DNA of 64,000 bases from Sphingobacteriales bacterium (lineage in GTDB: Bacteria > Bacteroidota > Bacteroidia > Chitinophagales > Chitinophagaceae): NCBI GenBank assembly GCA_016192105.1, contig JACPUV010000007.1, positions 223,828 through 287,827 of the forward strand, read 5' to 3'. Positions 34,417 to 43,630 of this stretch are shown one piece after another (positions within the stretch are counted from its first letter, which is position 1; the number at the start of each line of letters is the position of its first letter). The translations under genes and the position numbers were made by a program. The notes beneath the pieces are model-generated. The model saw only the letters and a program-made list of their open reading frames with translations, did no database searches and had not been told where the DNA came from.

Positions 34417-35421
34417 ATGAGGAATTTCACATCTGTCAACGATCTCGCCCTTCTCTCCGGGGAAAACACGGGTGACGCCATTGATGCCCTGGTGCAAAAA
34501 GCACTGGCGCATAAAGCCAACCCCTTTGGCCGGAAAGAACTGGGCACCAATAAGCGCATTGGCTGTTTGTTCCTGAACCCCAGTATGCGGACCCGGCTGA
34601 GTACCCAGATCGCAGCGCAGAACCTGGGCATGGAAGCCATCGTTTTCAATGTGGGCAGTGAAGGCTGGGCCCTGGAGTTTGAAGAAGAAGCCATCATGAG
34701 TGGTACCACGGTGGAACATATCAAAGATGCAGCACCTGTTTTCGGCAAGTACTTTGATATCCTGGCGATCCGCACGTTTCCTTCCTTAAAAAACCGGGAA
34801 GACGATTACAGCGAATTGTATATTAAACAATTTATCAGGTACGCAGGCACCCCGGTCCTGAGCCTGGAAAGCGCTACCCTGCATCCGCTCCAGTCGCTCA
34901 CCGATATCATTACCATAACGGAACTGATGCAACAGTCAGGTCGTGATAATGACCGGGACAAAAAACCGAAGATCGTGATGACCTGGGCACCGCATGTAAA
35001 ACCCCTGCCCCAATGTGTGGCCAATAGTTTCGCCCAGTGGATCAATGCCTGGGGAAGAGCCGATTTTGTGATCACCCACCCCGAAGACTATGAATTGAGT
35101 GAAGCATTCACCAACGGCGCCACAATCACCCATAACCAGGAGGAAGCCCTGAAAGATGCCGATTTTGTGTACGTGAAAAACTGGAGCACCTTTCATGATT
35201 ACGGGAAAATCTATGAAAGCGATCCGAAATGGATGCTGACCAATAAAAAACTGGAAGGAACCCGTGATGCGAAAGTCATGCATTGCCTGCCGGTTCGCCG
35301 CAATGTGGAACTGAGTGATGAGGTGCTGGACGGGCCGAACAGTATTGTTACACAGGAAGCCGGCAACCGGGTATGGGCAGCCCAGGCGGTACTGGAAGAA
35401 CTCTTACAAAGCAATGGATAA
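34417..35421 (+). CDS. argF': N-acyl-ornithine carbamoyltransferase (acetyl/succinyl type)
   Basis: Carbamoylates N-acyl-ornithine rather than free ornithine, as in Bacteroides (succinyl) and Xanthomonas (acetyl). 334 residues; carbamoyl-phosphate loop NPSMRTRLSTQ (54-64), EGWALEFEEEAIMSGTTVEHI, SLESATLHPLQSLTDI, VMTWAPHVKPLPQCVANSFAQW and MHCLPVRRNVEL. The residue that separates acetyl- from succinyl-specific enzymes (Glu92 in X. campestris, Pro90 in B. fragilis, just before the conserved EH) is Val99 here, so substrate choice is uncertain. Overlaps argB by 8 bp. Confidence 0.9.
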   Translation: MRNFTSVNDLALLSGENTGDAIDALVQKALAHKANPFGRKELGTNKRIGCLFLNPSMRTRLSTQIAAQNLGMEAIVFNVGSEGWALEFEEEAIMSGTTVEHIKDAAPVFGKYFDILAIRTFPSLKNREDDYSELYIKQFIRYAGTPVLSLESATLHPLQSLTDIITITELMQQSGRDNDRDKKPKIVMTWAPHVKPLPQCVANSFAQWINAWGRADFVITHPEDYELSEAFTNGATITHNQEEALKDADFVYVKNWSTFHDYGKIYESDPKWMLTNKKLEGTRDAKVMHCLPVRRNVELSDEVLDGPNSIVTQEAGNRVWAAQAVLEELLQSNG

Positions 35422-36202
35422 ATTGTATGTCATAAAAATCGGGGGCAATATCATCGATGATGAAGCCAAACTCGCTTCCCTTCTCCGGGACTTTGCCGCC
35501 ATTGACGAAAAAAAGATCCTGGTACACGGAGGGGGCAAACTGGCCACCCGCCTGGCAGAAAAACTGGGCATCGAACAACAGCTCCTCGACGGCCGCCGGA
35601 TCACCGATGCAGAAACCCTGAAGATCGTAACAATGGTATATGCCGGGTATATCAACAAAAATATTGTCGCCCGCCTGCAGGCGGAAAACTGCAATGCCAT
35701 CGGACTTTGCGGGGCTGACGGCGATTCCATCCTGGCCCATAAGCGGAATCACCCCGTACTCGATTACGGATTTGTAGGTGATGTGGATGCAATCAATACC
35801 GGCCTTATCAGCAGCCTGCTGGAAAAAAATATTGCGGTGGTCTTTGCACCTATCACCCACGACCAGCAGGGACAATTGCTGAACACCAATGCAGACACCA
35901 TTGCACAGGAAATGGCCAAAGCCATGAGCCGCCACTACCAAACAGAACTGATCTATACATTTGAGAAAAGCGGGGTCCTGCTGGATGCCGCTGACGATAC
36001 CACCGTGATCCCGGAAATACAACCCTCCTATTACCGGGACCTGAAAGCGCAACACCGGATCTTTTCCGGAATGATCCCCAAACTGGACAATGCCTTTACC
36101 GCGCTGAACAGCGGGGTAAGCAAGGTACGGATCGGGAAAGCCGAACAGCTGACGGACTTATTAAAAGGAACGGCAGGTACAAGTATTATTCATGAACGCT
36201 GA
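35414..36202 (+). CDS. argB: N-acyl-glutamate kinase
   Basis: Amino acid kinase fold enzyme phosphorylating N-acyl-glutamate. 262 residues from ATG 35414; KIGGNIIDDEAKL, LVHGGGKLATRLAEKLGI, the nucleotide and substrate loops AIGLCGADGDSILAHKR and VFAPITHDQQGQLLNTNADTIAQEMA, and GMIPKLDNAFTALNSGVSKVRIG. The short form lacks the N-terminal helix associated with arginine feedback inhibition, so control may be mainly at expression level. Overlaps argF' by 8 bp and argE by 11 bp, showing tight translational coupling. Confidence 0.93.
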   Translation: MDKLYVIKIGGNIIDDEAKLASLLRDFAAIDEKKILVHGGGKLATRLAEKLGIEQQLLDGRRITDAETLKIVTMVYAGYINKNIVARLQAENCNAIGLCGADGDSILAHKRNHPVLDYGFVGDVDAINTGLISSLLEKNIAVVFAPITHDQQGQLLNTNADTIAQEMAKAMSRHYQTELIYTFEKSGVLLDAADDTTVIPEIQPSYYRDLKAQHRIFSGMIPKLDNAFTALNSGVSKVRIGKAEQLTDLLKGTAGTSIIHER

Positions 36203-37262
36203 TATTACCATATTACAGGAAAACGCGGTTGAGCTGCTGAAAGAACTCATCGCCACCCCCTCTTTCAGTAAACAGGAGTACCAGACAGCCGGCATACTCT
36301 GCCGTTTCCTGGCAACCCGCGATATTCTCCATACCCGGGTGGGGAACAATGTATTTGCCCTGAATAAGCATTTCGACGAAAGCAAACCCACCCTCCTGCT
36401 GAACTCGCACCACGATACGGTAAAACCCAACCCGCAATACACAAAAGATCCCTTTGTTCCCGTTGTAGAGGAAGGCAAACTCTTTGGCCTCGGGAGCAAT
36501 GACGCAGGTGGCTGCCTGGTTTCATTGCTGGCCGTATTCCTGCACTATTACCGGAAAGAAGGGGGTGCATACAATGTGATCTTTGCCGCGACGGCCGAAG
36601 AAGAGATCAGTGGTACCGGGGGGATTGAATTTACATTACCCCATCTCCCCACAGTTGATTGCGCCATTGTGGGCGAGCCCACCCAAATGCAGATGGCCGT
36701 AGCGGAAAGAGGACTCCTGGTACTGGATTGCATCAGTCATGGCAGGGCCGGTCATGCTGCCCGGAATGAAGGAGAGAATGCCATCTATAAAGCACTGGCA
36801 GATATCCGGTGGTTTCAAACCCATCAACTGGATAAAATATCGCCGCTCCTTGGCCCTTCCAAAATGAGCGTAACCGTTATCGAAACGGAAAACAAAGCGC
36901 ACAACGTGGTACCGGCAGTTTGCCGTTTTGTGGTGGATACCCGCATCAACGAGCTGTACAGTTTTGAAGAAGTGATCGGATTCGTCAAAGCGAATGTCAG
37001 CTGTGAAGTAACTCCCCGCAGCACAAGGCTTCGTTCCACTTCGATTGCGCTGGATCACCCACTGGTAAAAGCAGGGACGGCACTGGGGCGCAGCTACTAT
37101 GGCTCCCCCACAACGTCTGACAAGGCCCTGATGCCCTTTCCGTCCCTGAAAATGGGCCCCGGGGATTCAGCACGCAGTCATACCGCGGATGAGTTTATCT
37201 TTATTGATGAAATAAAGGAAGGGATCGCACTCTATATTAATCTCCTAAATCAGGTAGTATGA
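36192..37262 (+). CDS. argE: M20-family N-acyl-ornithine/citrulline deacylase
   Basis: Zinc metallopeptidase removing the acyl group late in arginine synthesis; in organisms with argF' the substrate is the N-acyl-citrulline or N-acyl-ornithine. 356 residues: metal-binding LNSHHDTVKPN, GLGSNDAGGCLVS, catalytic ATAEEEISGTGG, IVGEPTQMQMAVAERGLLVL, dimerisation domain with HAARNEGENA, and DKALMPFPSLKMGPGDSARSHTADEF at the end. Overlaps argB by 11 bp and argH by 4 bp (ATGA). Confidence 0.9.
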   Translation: MNADITILQENAVELLKELIATPSFSKQEYQTAGILCRFLATRDILHTRVGNNVFALNKHFDESKPTLLLNSHHDTVKPNPQYTKDPFVPVVEEGKLFGLGSNDAGGCLVSLLAVFLHYYRKEGGAYNVIFAATAEEEISGTGGIEFTLPHLPTVDCAIVGEPTQMQMAVAERGLLVLDCISHGRAGHAARNEGENAIYKALADIRWFQTHQLDKISPLLGPSKMSVTVIETENKAHNVVPAVCRFVVDTRINELYSFEEVIGFVKANVSCEVTPRSTRLRSTSIALDHPLVKAGTALGRSYYGSPTTSDKALMPFPSLKMGPGDSARSHTADEFIFIDEIKEGIALYINLLNQVV

Positions 37263-38602
37263 AACTCTGGCAAAAGGATACAGCCGCATTAAAGGAAGTC
37301 GAAGTATTTACCGTGGGCCGCGACCGCGAGTTCGATCTCCTGCTGGCTCCCTTTGATATCGTGGGCAGTATCGCCCATGTAATAATGCTGGCGTCTGCCG
37401 GGTTGCTTACTACAGGGGAAAAGGATTCGCTGGTTGCTGCTTTGCGTGAAATTTACAAAACCACGGACCCTGCTCATTCTTCTCCCTTCACCATTCACCC
37501 GGAAATAGAAGATATCCATTCCCAGGTCGAACTCCTTCTCACCCAACAGCTGGGTGATACGGGGAAGAAGATCCATTCGGCCCGCAGCCGCAATGACCAG
37601 GTACTGGTGGATGTGAAATTATTCCTGCGGAATGAACTGGAGGAGCTGGTGAAATCGATCGGTTCCCTGTTTGCGTTACTGCAATCGCAAAGTGAAAAAT
37701 ACAAGGATCATTTGTTTCCCGGCTATACACACCTGCAACTGGCCATGCCTTCTTCTTTTGGTTTGTGGTTCGGGGCCTATGCAGAAAGCCTGGTGGATGA
37801 TGTGATCACGATCCGGTCGGCCTATGAAGTGGTCAATAAAAATCCGCTGGGTTCCGCGGCCGGTTACGGATCCTCCTTCCCGATCAGCCGCAACCTGACC
37901 ACGCAGCTGCTGGGTTTTGAAGCAATGAACTATAATGTGGTCTATGCCCAGATGGGAAGAGGGAAAGCAGAACGCATCGTGGCACAATCCCTCGCGAATG
38001 TGGCCGATACCCTGGCCAAACTGAGCATGGATGCCTGTTTGTACCTGAACCAGAATTTTGGGTTTATCTCTTTTCCTGCCGAACTGACCACGGGGAGCAG
38101 CATCATGCCGCACAAGAAGAATCCCGATGTATTCGAACTGATCCGCTCCCACGGCAACCGGATCAAGGCCCTCCCCAATGAGATCACGATGATGACTACG
38201 AACCTGCCATCCGGGTATCACCGCGACCTGCAGTTACTGAAAGAGCATTTATTCCCGGCCTTTAAAACGCTGAAAGACTGTATCAGCATGGCCGGCCTGA
38301 TGCTGGGTCATATCGAAATCAAGAAGGATATCCTGGCGGATGAGAAATACAAATATCTGTTCAGTGTGGAAGAAGTAAACAAACTGGTCAATGCAGGTAT
38401 GCCTTTCCGTGATGCGTATAAAAAAGTCGGCCGGGATATTGAAGCCGGGCAGTTCACCTATGACACCCGCGTACAGCATACCCACGAAGGCAGCATCGGT
38501 AACCTTTGCACAGCGGAGATCAAACAGCTGATGGACGAGACCCTCAACAGCTTTCCCTTCCCAACCGTGCAGGCAGCCATCGGATCCCTGGTAAACGGCT
38601 AA
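37259..38602 (+). CDS. argH: Argininosuccinate lyase
   Basis: Cleaves argininosuccinate to arginine and fumarate, the last step. 447 residues with IHSARSRNDQVLVDVKLFLR, GYTHLQLAMPSSFGLWFGAYAE, NPLGSAAGYGSSFPISR and the flexible catalytic loop TGSSIMPHKKNPDVFELIR. Last gene of the operon, beginning with ATGA overlap with argE; it ends by overlapping 4 bp with the convergent GNAT gene, and no intrinsic terminator is seen between them. Confidence 0.96.
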   Translation: MKLWQKDTAALKEVEVFTVGRDREFDLLLAPFDIVGSIAHVIMLASAGLLTTGEKDSLVAALREIYKTTDPAHSSPFTIHPEIEDIHSQVELLLTQQLGDTGKKIHSARSRNDQVLVDVKLFLRNELEELVKSIGSLFALLQSQSEKYKDHLFPGYTHLQLAMPSSFGLWFGAYAESLVDDVITIRSAYEVVNKNPLGSAAGYGSSFPISRNLTTQLLGFEAMNYNVVYAQMGRGKAERIVAQSLANVADTLAKLSMDACLYLNQNFGFISFPAELTTGSSIMPHKKNPDVFELIRSHGNRIKALPNEITMMTTNLPSGYHRDLQLLKEHLFPAFKTLKDCISMAGLMLGHIEIKKDILADEKYKYLFSVEEVNKLVNAGMPFRDAYKKVGRDIEAGQFTYDTRVQHTHEGSIGNLCTAEIKQLMDETLNSFPFPTVQAAIGSLVNG

Positions 38603-39060
38603 TCCTGTTTTTGGTAAATATCTTTAAAATGCCGCTGCATACTGCGTTGGCGGGCATCTTCATCCAGAACGGTCCAGCCAAACTGTTTATAAAGCCCCTG
38701 TGCATCCCTTGTCATCAGCATCCAGCGGCGAAGGCCCTGTAATTCGGGATGCGACTGTATCACTTCTATCAGCCATTTGGACAGGCCGCGGCCGCGCTGT
38801 TCCGGGAGGATGAACACATCGGCGAGATAAGCGAACGTGGCTTTATCCGTGACCAGGCGGGCAAAACCGACCTGGTGGCCCTCCCGGTATAATCCGAAAC
38901 AAAGTGAATTCGACAAGGCCTTTTGAAGTACCGGCAACGGGATCCCCTGTGCCCAGTATGATTCACCGGATAAATAGCCGTGTATTACATCCATCTCCAG
39001 TAAGACGGGATCCGTACTGATAAGGAAATCTTCCTTTTTAACTTCATAGTGCAAACTCAT
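38599..39060 (-). CDS. GNAT family N-acetyltransferase
   Basis: 153 residues with the GNAT core: VGFARLVTDKATFAYLADVFILPEQRGRGLSKWLIEVIQSHPELQGLRRWMLMTRDAQGLYKQFGW, including the acetyl-CoA loop QRGRGL (about 90-95). Substrate unknown; such stand-alone enzymes act on small amines, amino acids or protein N-termini. Its start overlaps the stop of the DinB-like gene (ATGA), and its end overlaps argH on the other strand by 4 bp. Confidence 0.9.
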   Translation of the reverse strand: MSLHYEVKKEDFLISTDPVLLEMDVIHGYLSGESYWAQGIPLPVLQKALSNSLCFGLYREGHQVGFARLVTDKATFAYLADVFILPEQRGRGLSKWLIEVIQSHPELQGLRRWMLMTRDAQGLYKQFGWTVLDEDARQRSMQRHFKDIYQKQD

Positions 39061-39530
39061 AAATGACCCATCCGATTTGCGGAGGGATCATCGAGTAACC
39101 TCCGGTGATAATTGATTTGCCCCAGGTGATAGCCCAGGTGGACAGCCAGGTGAACTAAAAAATAACCAGTACTTGTCTTTTCGGCTAAAACCAGCAGCGG
39201 GTACTCCTTCTCCAGCTCATCCTCCTTCATATTGCTGAGCGCCCGGTCCACCGTTTCAAGGGTCCTGTCAATATTATTCAGCAGCTCCCTCCTCGGTACA
39301 TTTTTTTGGGAAAATTCAAGTTCCCGGTTCCGGGTATAACCGGATTTCCCGATTTCCGCCCCGATATAGGTGTTCAGGTTTCCCAGCAGGTGAAGACAAA
39401 GATTTCCCGCTGAATTCGAAATGCTTTTTTCGGTTACCCAGATCTTCGTTTCCTCTTTATACAGGCTGATCTCCTGTTTCAGTTTTTCCAGGTCTCTCCG
39501 GAATATTTTCCTGAATATTTGTAACTGCAT
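39057..39530 (-). CDS. DinB-like four-helix protein (DUF1572 type)
   Basis: 157 residues of helical character. NLCLHLLGNLNTYIG, a central helix with VDRALSNM and TGYFLVHLAVHLGYHLGQINYHRRLL give the three conserved His positions of the DinB/YfiT metal-binding superfamily. Members include thiol-dependent transferases (bacillithiol or mycothiol S-transferases), which is of interest because bshA lies 1.5 kb away; that link is inference. Coupled to the downstream GNAT gene and 1 bp from the M28 peptidase gene. Confidence 0.8.
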   Translation of the reverse strand: MQLQIFRKIFRRDLEKLKQEISLYKEETKIWVTEKSISNSAGNLCLHLLGNLNTYIGAEIGKSGYTRNRELEFSQKNVPRRELLNNIDRTLETVDRALSNMKEDELEKEYPLLVLAEKTSTGYFLVHLAVHLGYHLGQINYHRRLLDDPSANRMGHL

Positions 39531-39531
39531 A

Positions 39532-40926
39532 TTATAGTCCGTATTTATCCACGAGGTAGATCAGGGCCGCCATATTCACAGCGCCCAGCTCCAGCTCCCG
39601 CTTGTTCACCGCTTCAAAAACATCACTGCGCGCATGGTGTATATCAAAATACCGCTGGCTATCGGGATTCAGGCTGGCCGTGGGAGTTTTCAGCAACCGG
39701 TTCAGCGGACCAATATCGGAACCACCGCCCCCCTTTACCAGTTCGCTGCATCCATAAGGGGCGATCAGGTCTTTCCAGGATAAGAAATGCTGGTATTGTT
39801 CATCACTGCCTGAAAACCCGAGCGCCCTGGGTGTAAAACCGCCTGCATCACTTTCAATAGCCAGTATATGTTTTTCCCCTTTGGCCGCGGCTTCTTCCGC
39901 GTATTTGGAGCCTCCCCTCAGCCCGTTTTCTTCATTGGCAAATAATACAAAACGGATCGTGTGTTTTGGCTGGTACCCGATGGCTTTGAATGCCCTTATT
40001 ATTTCTATGGCCTGTACACAACCGGCGCCGTCATCATGCGCGCCTTCGCAGTTGTCCCAGCTGTCGAGGTGCCCGCCTACCGTAATGATTTGCTCCGGGA
40101 ACTCAGTGCCTTTCAGTTCACCAATCACGTTGTGACCAATGGTATCGGGTAGGAATTGACCCTTTGTCTTTAGCGTGACCTGCAGCTTCGTTTTTTGCAA
40201 TTGCTCACTCATCCAGTCTGCATCTTTTAGCCCAATGGCCACCGCCGGAATTTTTTGAAAAGCCGTATCGTATCGGGTGGCCCCGGTATGCGGGATATTA
40301 TCGGTTGAATGGCTCATGCTCCGGACGATAACCGCCTTTGCCCCGTATTTGGCAGCACGGCTGGGGCCCTGCCCGCGGTACTGACCGGCATCGCGGTACG
40401 CTAAAAAAGTATGGATATAGGTAGGATTGAACTTATAATTATAAAAAACGATCTTCCCCTTTACCTGGTCCTTTTTCGCTTCCAGTTCATCAAAAGAATT
40501 AACCAGCAGCACTTCGCCGCTGATACCCTTTGTACCGGTCCCCGCAGAGTTCCCCAGGGCCACTATATCCAGGACGCTGGATTTTACGATCCCATTCCTG
40601 GTACCTGTGGCGGGTACGGTGTAAGTAGCCTGACCAATATCGGTACCACCCCTGATCCAGTGAGGCACCATGCATTCCTGCAACCAGGCCTGGTCTGCAC
40701 CGCTTTGCTGCATCATCCGCAGCCCCCATTGCTCCGCCTTTACCATACCGGGAGAACCCGCCAGGCGGCCGCCAATCTGTTTGGTGAGGTAACGAAGATT
40801 CTCATAGGCCTTCCCGTTGGTCAGGATTTCATCGGAAATACGTTTAATATATGCCGAATCCGCAGACTGGGCATCCGCCAGGTGAACAGCCAGGAGGGAA
40901 ACAATACTCAAAAATATATTTCTCAT
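39532..40926 (-). CDS. Secreted M28-family metallopeptidase (carboxypeptidase Q-like)
   Basis: 464 residues with a signal peptide (MRNIFLSIVSLLAVHLADAQ), an N-terminal helical region (YLTKQIGGRLAGSPGMVKAEQWG), a PA insert (about 120-230, GEVLLVNSFDELEAKKDQVKGKIVFYN), and the M28 zinc site: ITVGGHLDSWDNCEGAHDDGAGCVQAIEI, FVLFANEENGLRGG and the later ESDAGGFTPRALGF. Expected to remove amino acids from peptides in the periplasm or outside the cell. First gene of a three-gene - strand operon with the DinB-like and GNAT genes. Confidence 0.92.
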   Translation of the reverse strand: MRNIFLSIVSLLAVHLADAQSADSAYIKRISDEILTNGKAYENLRYLTKQIGGRLAGSPGMVKAEQWGLRMMQQSGADQAWLQECMVPHWIRGGTDIGQATYTVPATGTRNGIVKSSVLDIVALGNSAGTGTKGISGEVLLVNSFDELEAKKDQVKGKIVFYNYKFNPTYIHTFLAYRDAGQYRGQGPSRAAKYGAKAVIVRSMSHSTDNIPHTGATRYDTAFQKIPAVAIGLKDADWMSEQLQKTKLQVTLKTKGQFLPDTIGHNVIGELKGTEFPEQIITVGGHLDSWDNCEGAHDDGAGCVQAIEIIRAFKAIGYQPKHTIRFVLFANEENGLRGGSKYAEEAAAKGEKHILAIESDAGGFTPRALGFSGSDEQYQHFLSWKDLIAPYGCSELVKGGGGSDIGPLNRLLKTPTASLNPDSQRYFDIHHARSDVFEAVNKRELELGAVNMAALIYLVDKYGL

Positions 40927-41040
40927 CGGTGATTTTTTTCAAAGTTAAAAAATGAGAGAATTGAAGATAATTATTTAAGATGAACGGTCAACCAAACCCG
41001 ATTAAAACTGTTACCTTAGTTCCCCTTCTACTTTTTATAT

Positions 41041-42159
41041 ATGAAAATCGGTATTGTTTGTTATCCCACATTTGGCGGATCCGGTGTACTGGCCACGGAA
41101 CTCGGTAAGGCCCTTGCCCAAAAAGGTCACCTGGTTCATTTTATCACCTACCAGCAACCGGTCCGTTTAGGTTCCTTTACACCGAATATCCTTTACCACG
41201 AGGTGCAGGTGCCCACCTACCCCCTTTTTGATTACCCACCGTATGAAACGGCCCTGGCCAGCACCATGGTGGATGTGATCAAGAACAATGACCTGGACCT
41301 GCTGCATGTGCATTATGCCATTCCGCATGCATCCGCTGCCTATATGGCCAAACAGATCTTAAAAAAGGAAGGAAAACATATACCCGTTATCACCACCCTG
41401 CACGGTACGGATATCACCCTGGTGGGCCGGGACAAAACCTACGCCCCGGTGGTTACTTTTTCCATCAATGAAAGTGATGCCATCACCGCGGTATCCGAAA
41501 ACCTGAAGGCGGAAACACTCAGCCATTTCCACATTGAAAAAGAAATTGAAGTAATCCTGAATTTCGTAGATGTAAGCCGCTTCAACCGGAAACCCATTGA
41601 TGCCTTTCGCAAAGTGATCGCGCCAAACGGGGAACGGATCTTCCTGCATGCTTCTAATTTCCGTAAAATAAAACGGGTGCAGGACGTGGTGCAGATTTTC
41701 GCGGAAGTCAATAAACAGGTCCCTTCTAAATTATTGTTCGTGGGAGACGGTCCTGAACGCAGTACGGCGGAAGACCTGAGCCGCGAACTGGGAGTTTGTG
41801 ATGAGATCCGTTTTGTGGGCAAACAGGAACAGATGGAAGATATCCTCGCCATTGCCGACCTCTTCTTACTGACGTCCGAATACGAAAGTTTCGGGCTGGC
41901 GGCGCTCGAAGCGATGGCGGCGGGGGTACCGGTTGTTTCCACCAACGCAGGCGGACTGGCCGAAATCAATATCCCGGGCGTAACCGGTTTCATGAGTAAT
42001 GTGGGGGATGTACATTCGATGACAGCCCAGGCGCTTTCCATTTTAAAAGATGACGCCACTTTACAGGGCTATAAGGAAAGAGCTGCCGCGCATGCTAAAA
42101 AATATGATATCCATTATATCGTCCCGCAGTACGAGAAATTGTATGAACGTTTTCTCTGA
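41041..42159 (+). CDS. bshA: N-acetyl-alpha-D-glucosaminyl L-malate synthase
   Basis: First step of bacillithiol synthesis: transfers GlcNAc from UDP-GlcNAc to L-malate. 372-residue GT4 glycosyltransferase starting MKIGIVCYPTFGGSGVLATELGKALAQKGHLVHFITYQQPVRL, which is characteristic of BshA, with HVHYAIPHASAAYMAKQIL, TTLHGTDITLVGRD, NFVDVSRFNRKP and the donor-binding SEYESFGLAALEAMAAGVPVV. Indicates the organism makes bacillithiol; bshB and bshC are not in the window. Followed by a bidirectional terminator. Confidence 0.95.
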   Translation: MKIGIVCYPTFGGSGVLATELGKALAQKGHLVHFITYQQPVRLGSFTPNILYHEVQVPTYPLFDYPPYETALASTMVDVIKNNDLDLLHVHYAIPHASAAYMAKQILKKEGKHIPVITTLHGTDITLVGRDKTYAPVVTFSINESDAITAVSENLKAETLSHFHIEKEIEVILNFVDVSRFNRKPIDAFRKVIAPNGERIFLHASNFRKIKRVQDVVQIFAEVNKQVPSKLLFVGDGPERSTAEDLSRELGVCDEIRFVGKQEQMEDILAIADLFLLTSEYESFGLAALEAMAAGVPVVSTNAGGLAEINIPGVTGFMSNVGDVHSMTAQALSILKDDATLQGYKERAAAHAKKYDIHYIVPQYEKLYERFL

Positions 42160-42161
42160 AT

Positions 42162-42193
42162 AAAAAAAATCCCGGCGTTCCGGGATTTTTTTT
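42162..42193. terminator. Bidirectional terminator between bshA and the EnvC-like gene
   Basis: Eight A, TCCCGG, loop CGTT, CCGGGA, eight T (42162-42193). The A and T runs extend the stem and serve either strand, fitting its place between convergent genes. Confidence 0.9.
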
Positions 42194-42208
42194 ATTCATT
42201 CATTTTTA

Positions 42209-43552
42209 TCAGCGGCGCAGCCAGGGCATCGGGTCCACATTCCGGGTCTCAATCATCAGGATAAAATCAATCTGCCCCCCGTTTCCATCATCGTCCCTGC
42301 CGGCTTTTCCGATCTGCTGGCCGGTTTTCACAACGGCTCCTTTTGTAACAGTAACACCGGATAGATTGCTGTAGGTTGTAAAGTATTTACCATGCCGGAT
42401 GGTGATCGCCATCCCGTCACCCAGGTTATAAACCCCGCTTACTTCGCCATCAAACACCGCTTTTACCGGTACCCCGGCCGAAGGAGTGGCAATGGTGAGA
42501 CCCGGGTTATCAAAGGTAAGCAGGGTGTTCTCGATCTTATTGGTACCATACCGCAGGGTAATGATCCCGTTATCGACGGGCCAGGGCAGGCGCGCTTTGT
42601 TCGCCTGGAAGCTGCTGTTCAGGGCCACGTCCCGGGCATTCAGGTCCAGGTAGCTATCCGGCTTTTTTGCCGGTTCATTTCTTTTGGTAACCACCGCAGG
42701 TTTGGTGGCGGGATTGGTACCCGGAGAAGTAACCGGCGCAGTGGTCTTCGCCGCATTTTTTGCCGCCAGCTCATCCGCTTTTCTTTTAGCATCGGCTTCC
42801 GCTTTCACCTTGGCTTTAGCGGCTTCAATTTCCCGTCGCACAATAGCCGTAATCGCATTCTGCAGATCGCGGTCCCTTTTCTTCTTGCTGGCAATCTGGC
42901 CGGCCAGTTCCTTTTCTTTCAATTTCAGCTGGGACACCACCGCATCCTTCTCTTTCTTTTGCACGGCCAGCTCCTGCACCTGTTTGGTCTGGCTTTGCAG
43001 GGTCACACTTTTCTGGTCCTTGCGTACCAGTTGTTGTTTTTTCCGCTGTGCGATCAGCACCTGTGTTTCCTGGATCGTACTCACTTGTTTTTCCCGGTAC
43101 GCCCGGTAACTCTTCAGGTAGGCGATCCGCTTGACCGCGTCATTAAAACTACTGGCGGAAAAAATAAAATTGACATAGTCGTAATTACTCCTGTTCTTAT
43201 AGGAATAGACAATTGACTTCGCGTACTGGGCCTTGAGGGTATCCAGTTGTTTATTGAGGCGGTAGATCTCAAGCTCACTCAGGTAGATGTCGTCATCAAT
43301 GTTCCGGAGTTCCCGGTTGATCGTACTGATATATTGTTCCTGCAGGTTGATTTTCCGGTTCAGGATATTCAACTGGCCCAGGGTCTGTTTGGTCTGGCCC
43401 TTTACCTTGTTGTAAACCCCCTGTATCTCCTGCAACTCCCGCTGGATATCCTGTCTTTCCTTTTCCAGCTGGGTCTTATCCTGGGTGGGCTGGGCCAGGC
43501 TTACAAAAGCAAACCCGAAAAAGAAAAAGGACAGCAAAATAATTTTTCTCAT
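42209..43552 (-). CDS. EnvC/NlpD-type murein hydrolase activator with degenerate M23 domain
   Basis: 447 residues: signal peptide (MRKIILLSFFFFGFAFVSLAQ), two long coiled coils (about 25-115 and 165-270), an Ala/Lys/Thr/Pro linker (270-315), and a C-terminal LytM/M23 domain (about 330-447; GVPVKAVFDGEVSGV, HGKYFTTYSNLSGVTVTKGAVVKTGQQIGKAG). The zinc-binding HxxxD and HxH motifs are replaced (FDNPGLTIATP and IDFILMIE), so it should have no peptidase activity, as in EnvC, which activates amidases at the septum. The N-terminal coiled coil would bind an FtsEX-like partner; none is in the window. Confidence 0.88.
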   Translation of the reverse strand: MRKIILLSFFFFGFAFVSLAQPTQDKTQLEKERQDIQRELQEIQGVYNKVKGQTKQTLGQLNILNRKINLQEQYISTINRELRNIDDDIYLSELEIYRLNKQLDTLKAQYAKSIVYSYKNRSNYDYVNFIFSASSFNDAVKRIAYLKSYRAYREKQVSTIQETQVLIAQRKKQQLVRKDQKSVTLQSQTKQVQELAVQKKEKDAVVSQLKLKEKELAGQIASKKKRDRDLQNAITAIVRREIEAAKAKVKAEADAKRKADELAAKNAAKTTAPVTSPGTNPATKPAVVTKRNEPAKKPDSYLDLNARDVALNSSFQANKARLPWPVDNGIITLRYGTNKIENTLLTFDNPGLTIATPSAGVPVKAVFDGEVSGVYNLGDGMAITIRHGKYFTTYSNLSGVTVTKGAVVKTGQQIGKAGRDDDGNGGQIDFILMIETRNVDPMPWLRR

Positions 43553-43630
43553 GATAAATCGGATTGAGGTTAAAAAAAACAGGGTCGGTATTTTTTCTCA
43601 AACGGCAATATGCAAAATAAATTTTACCGG

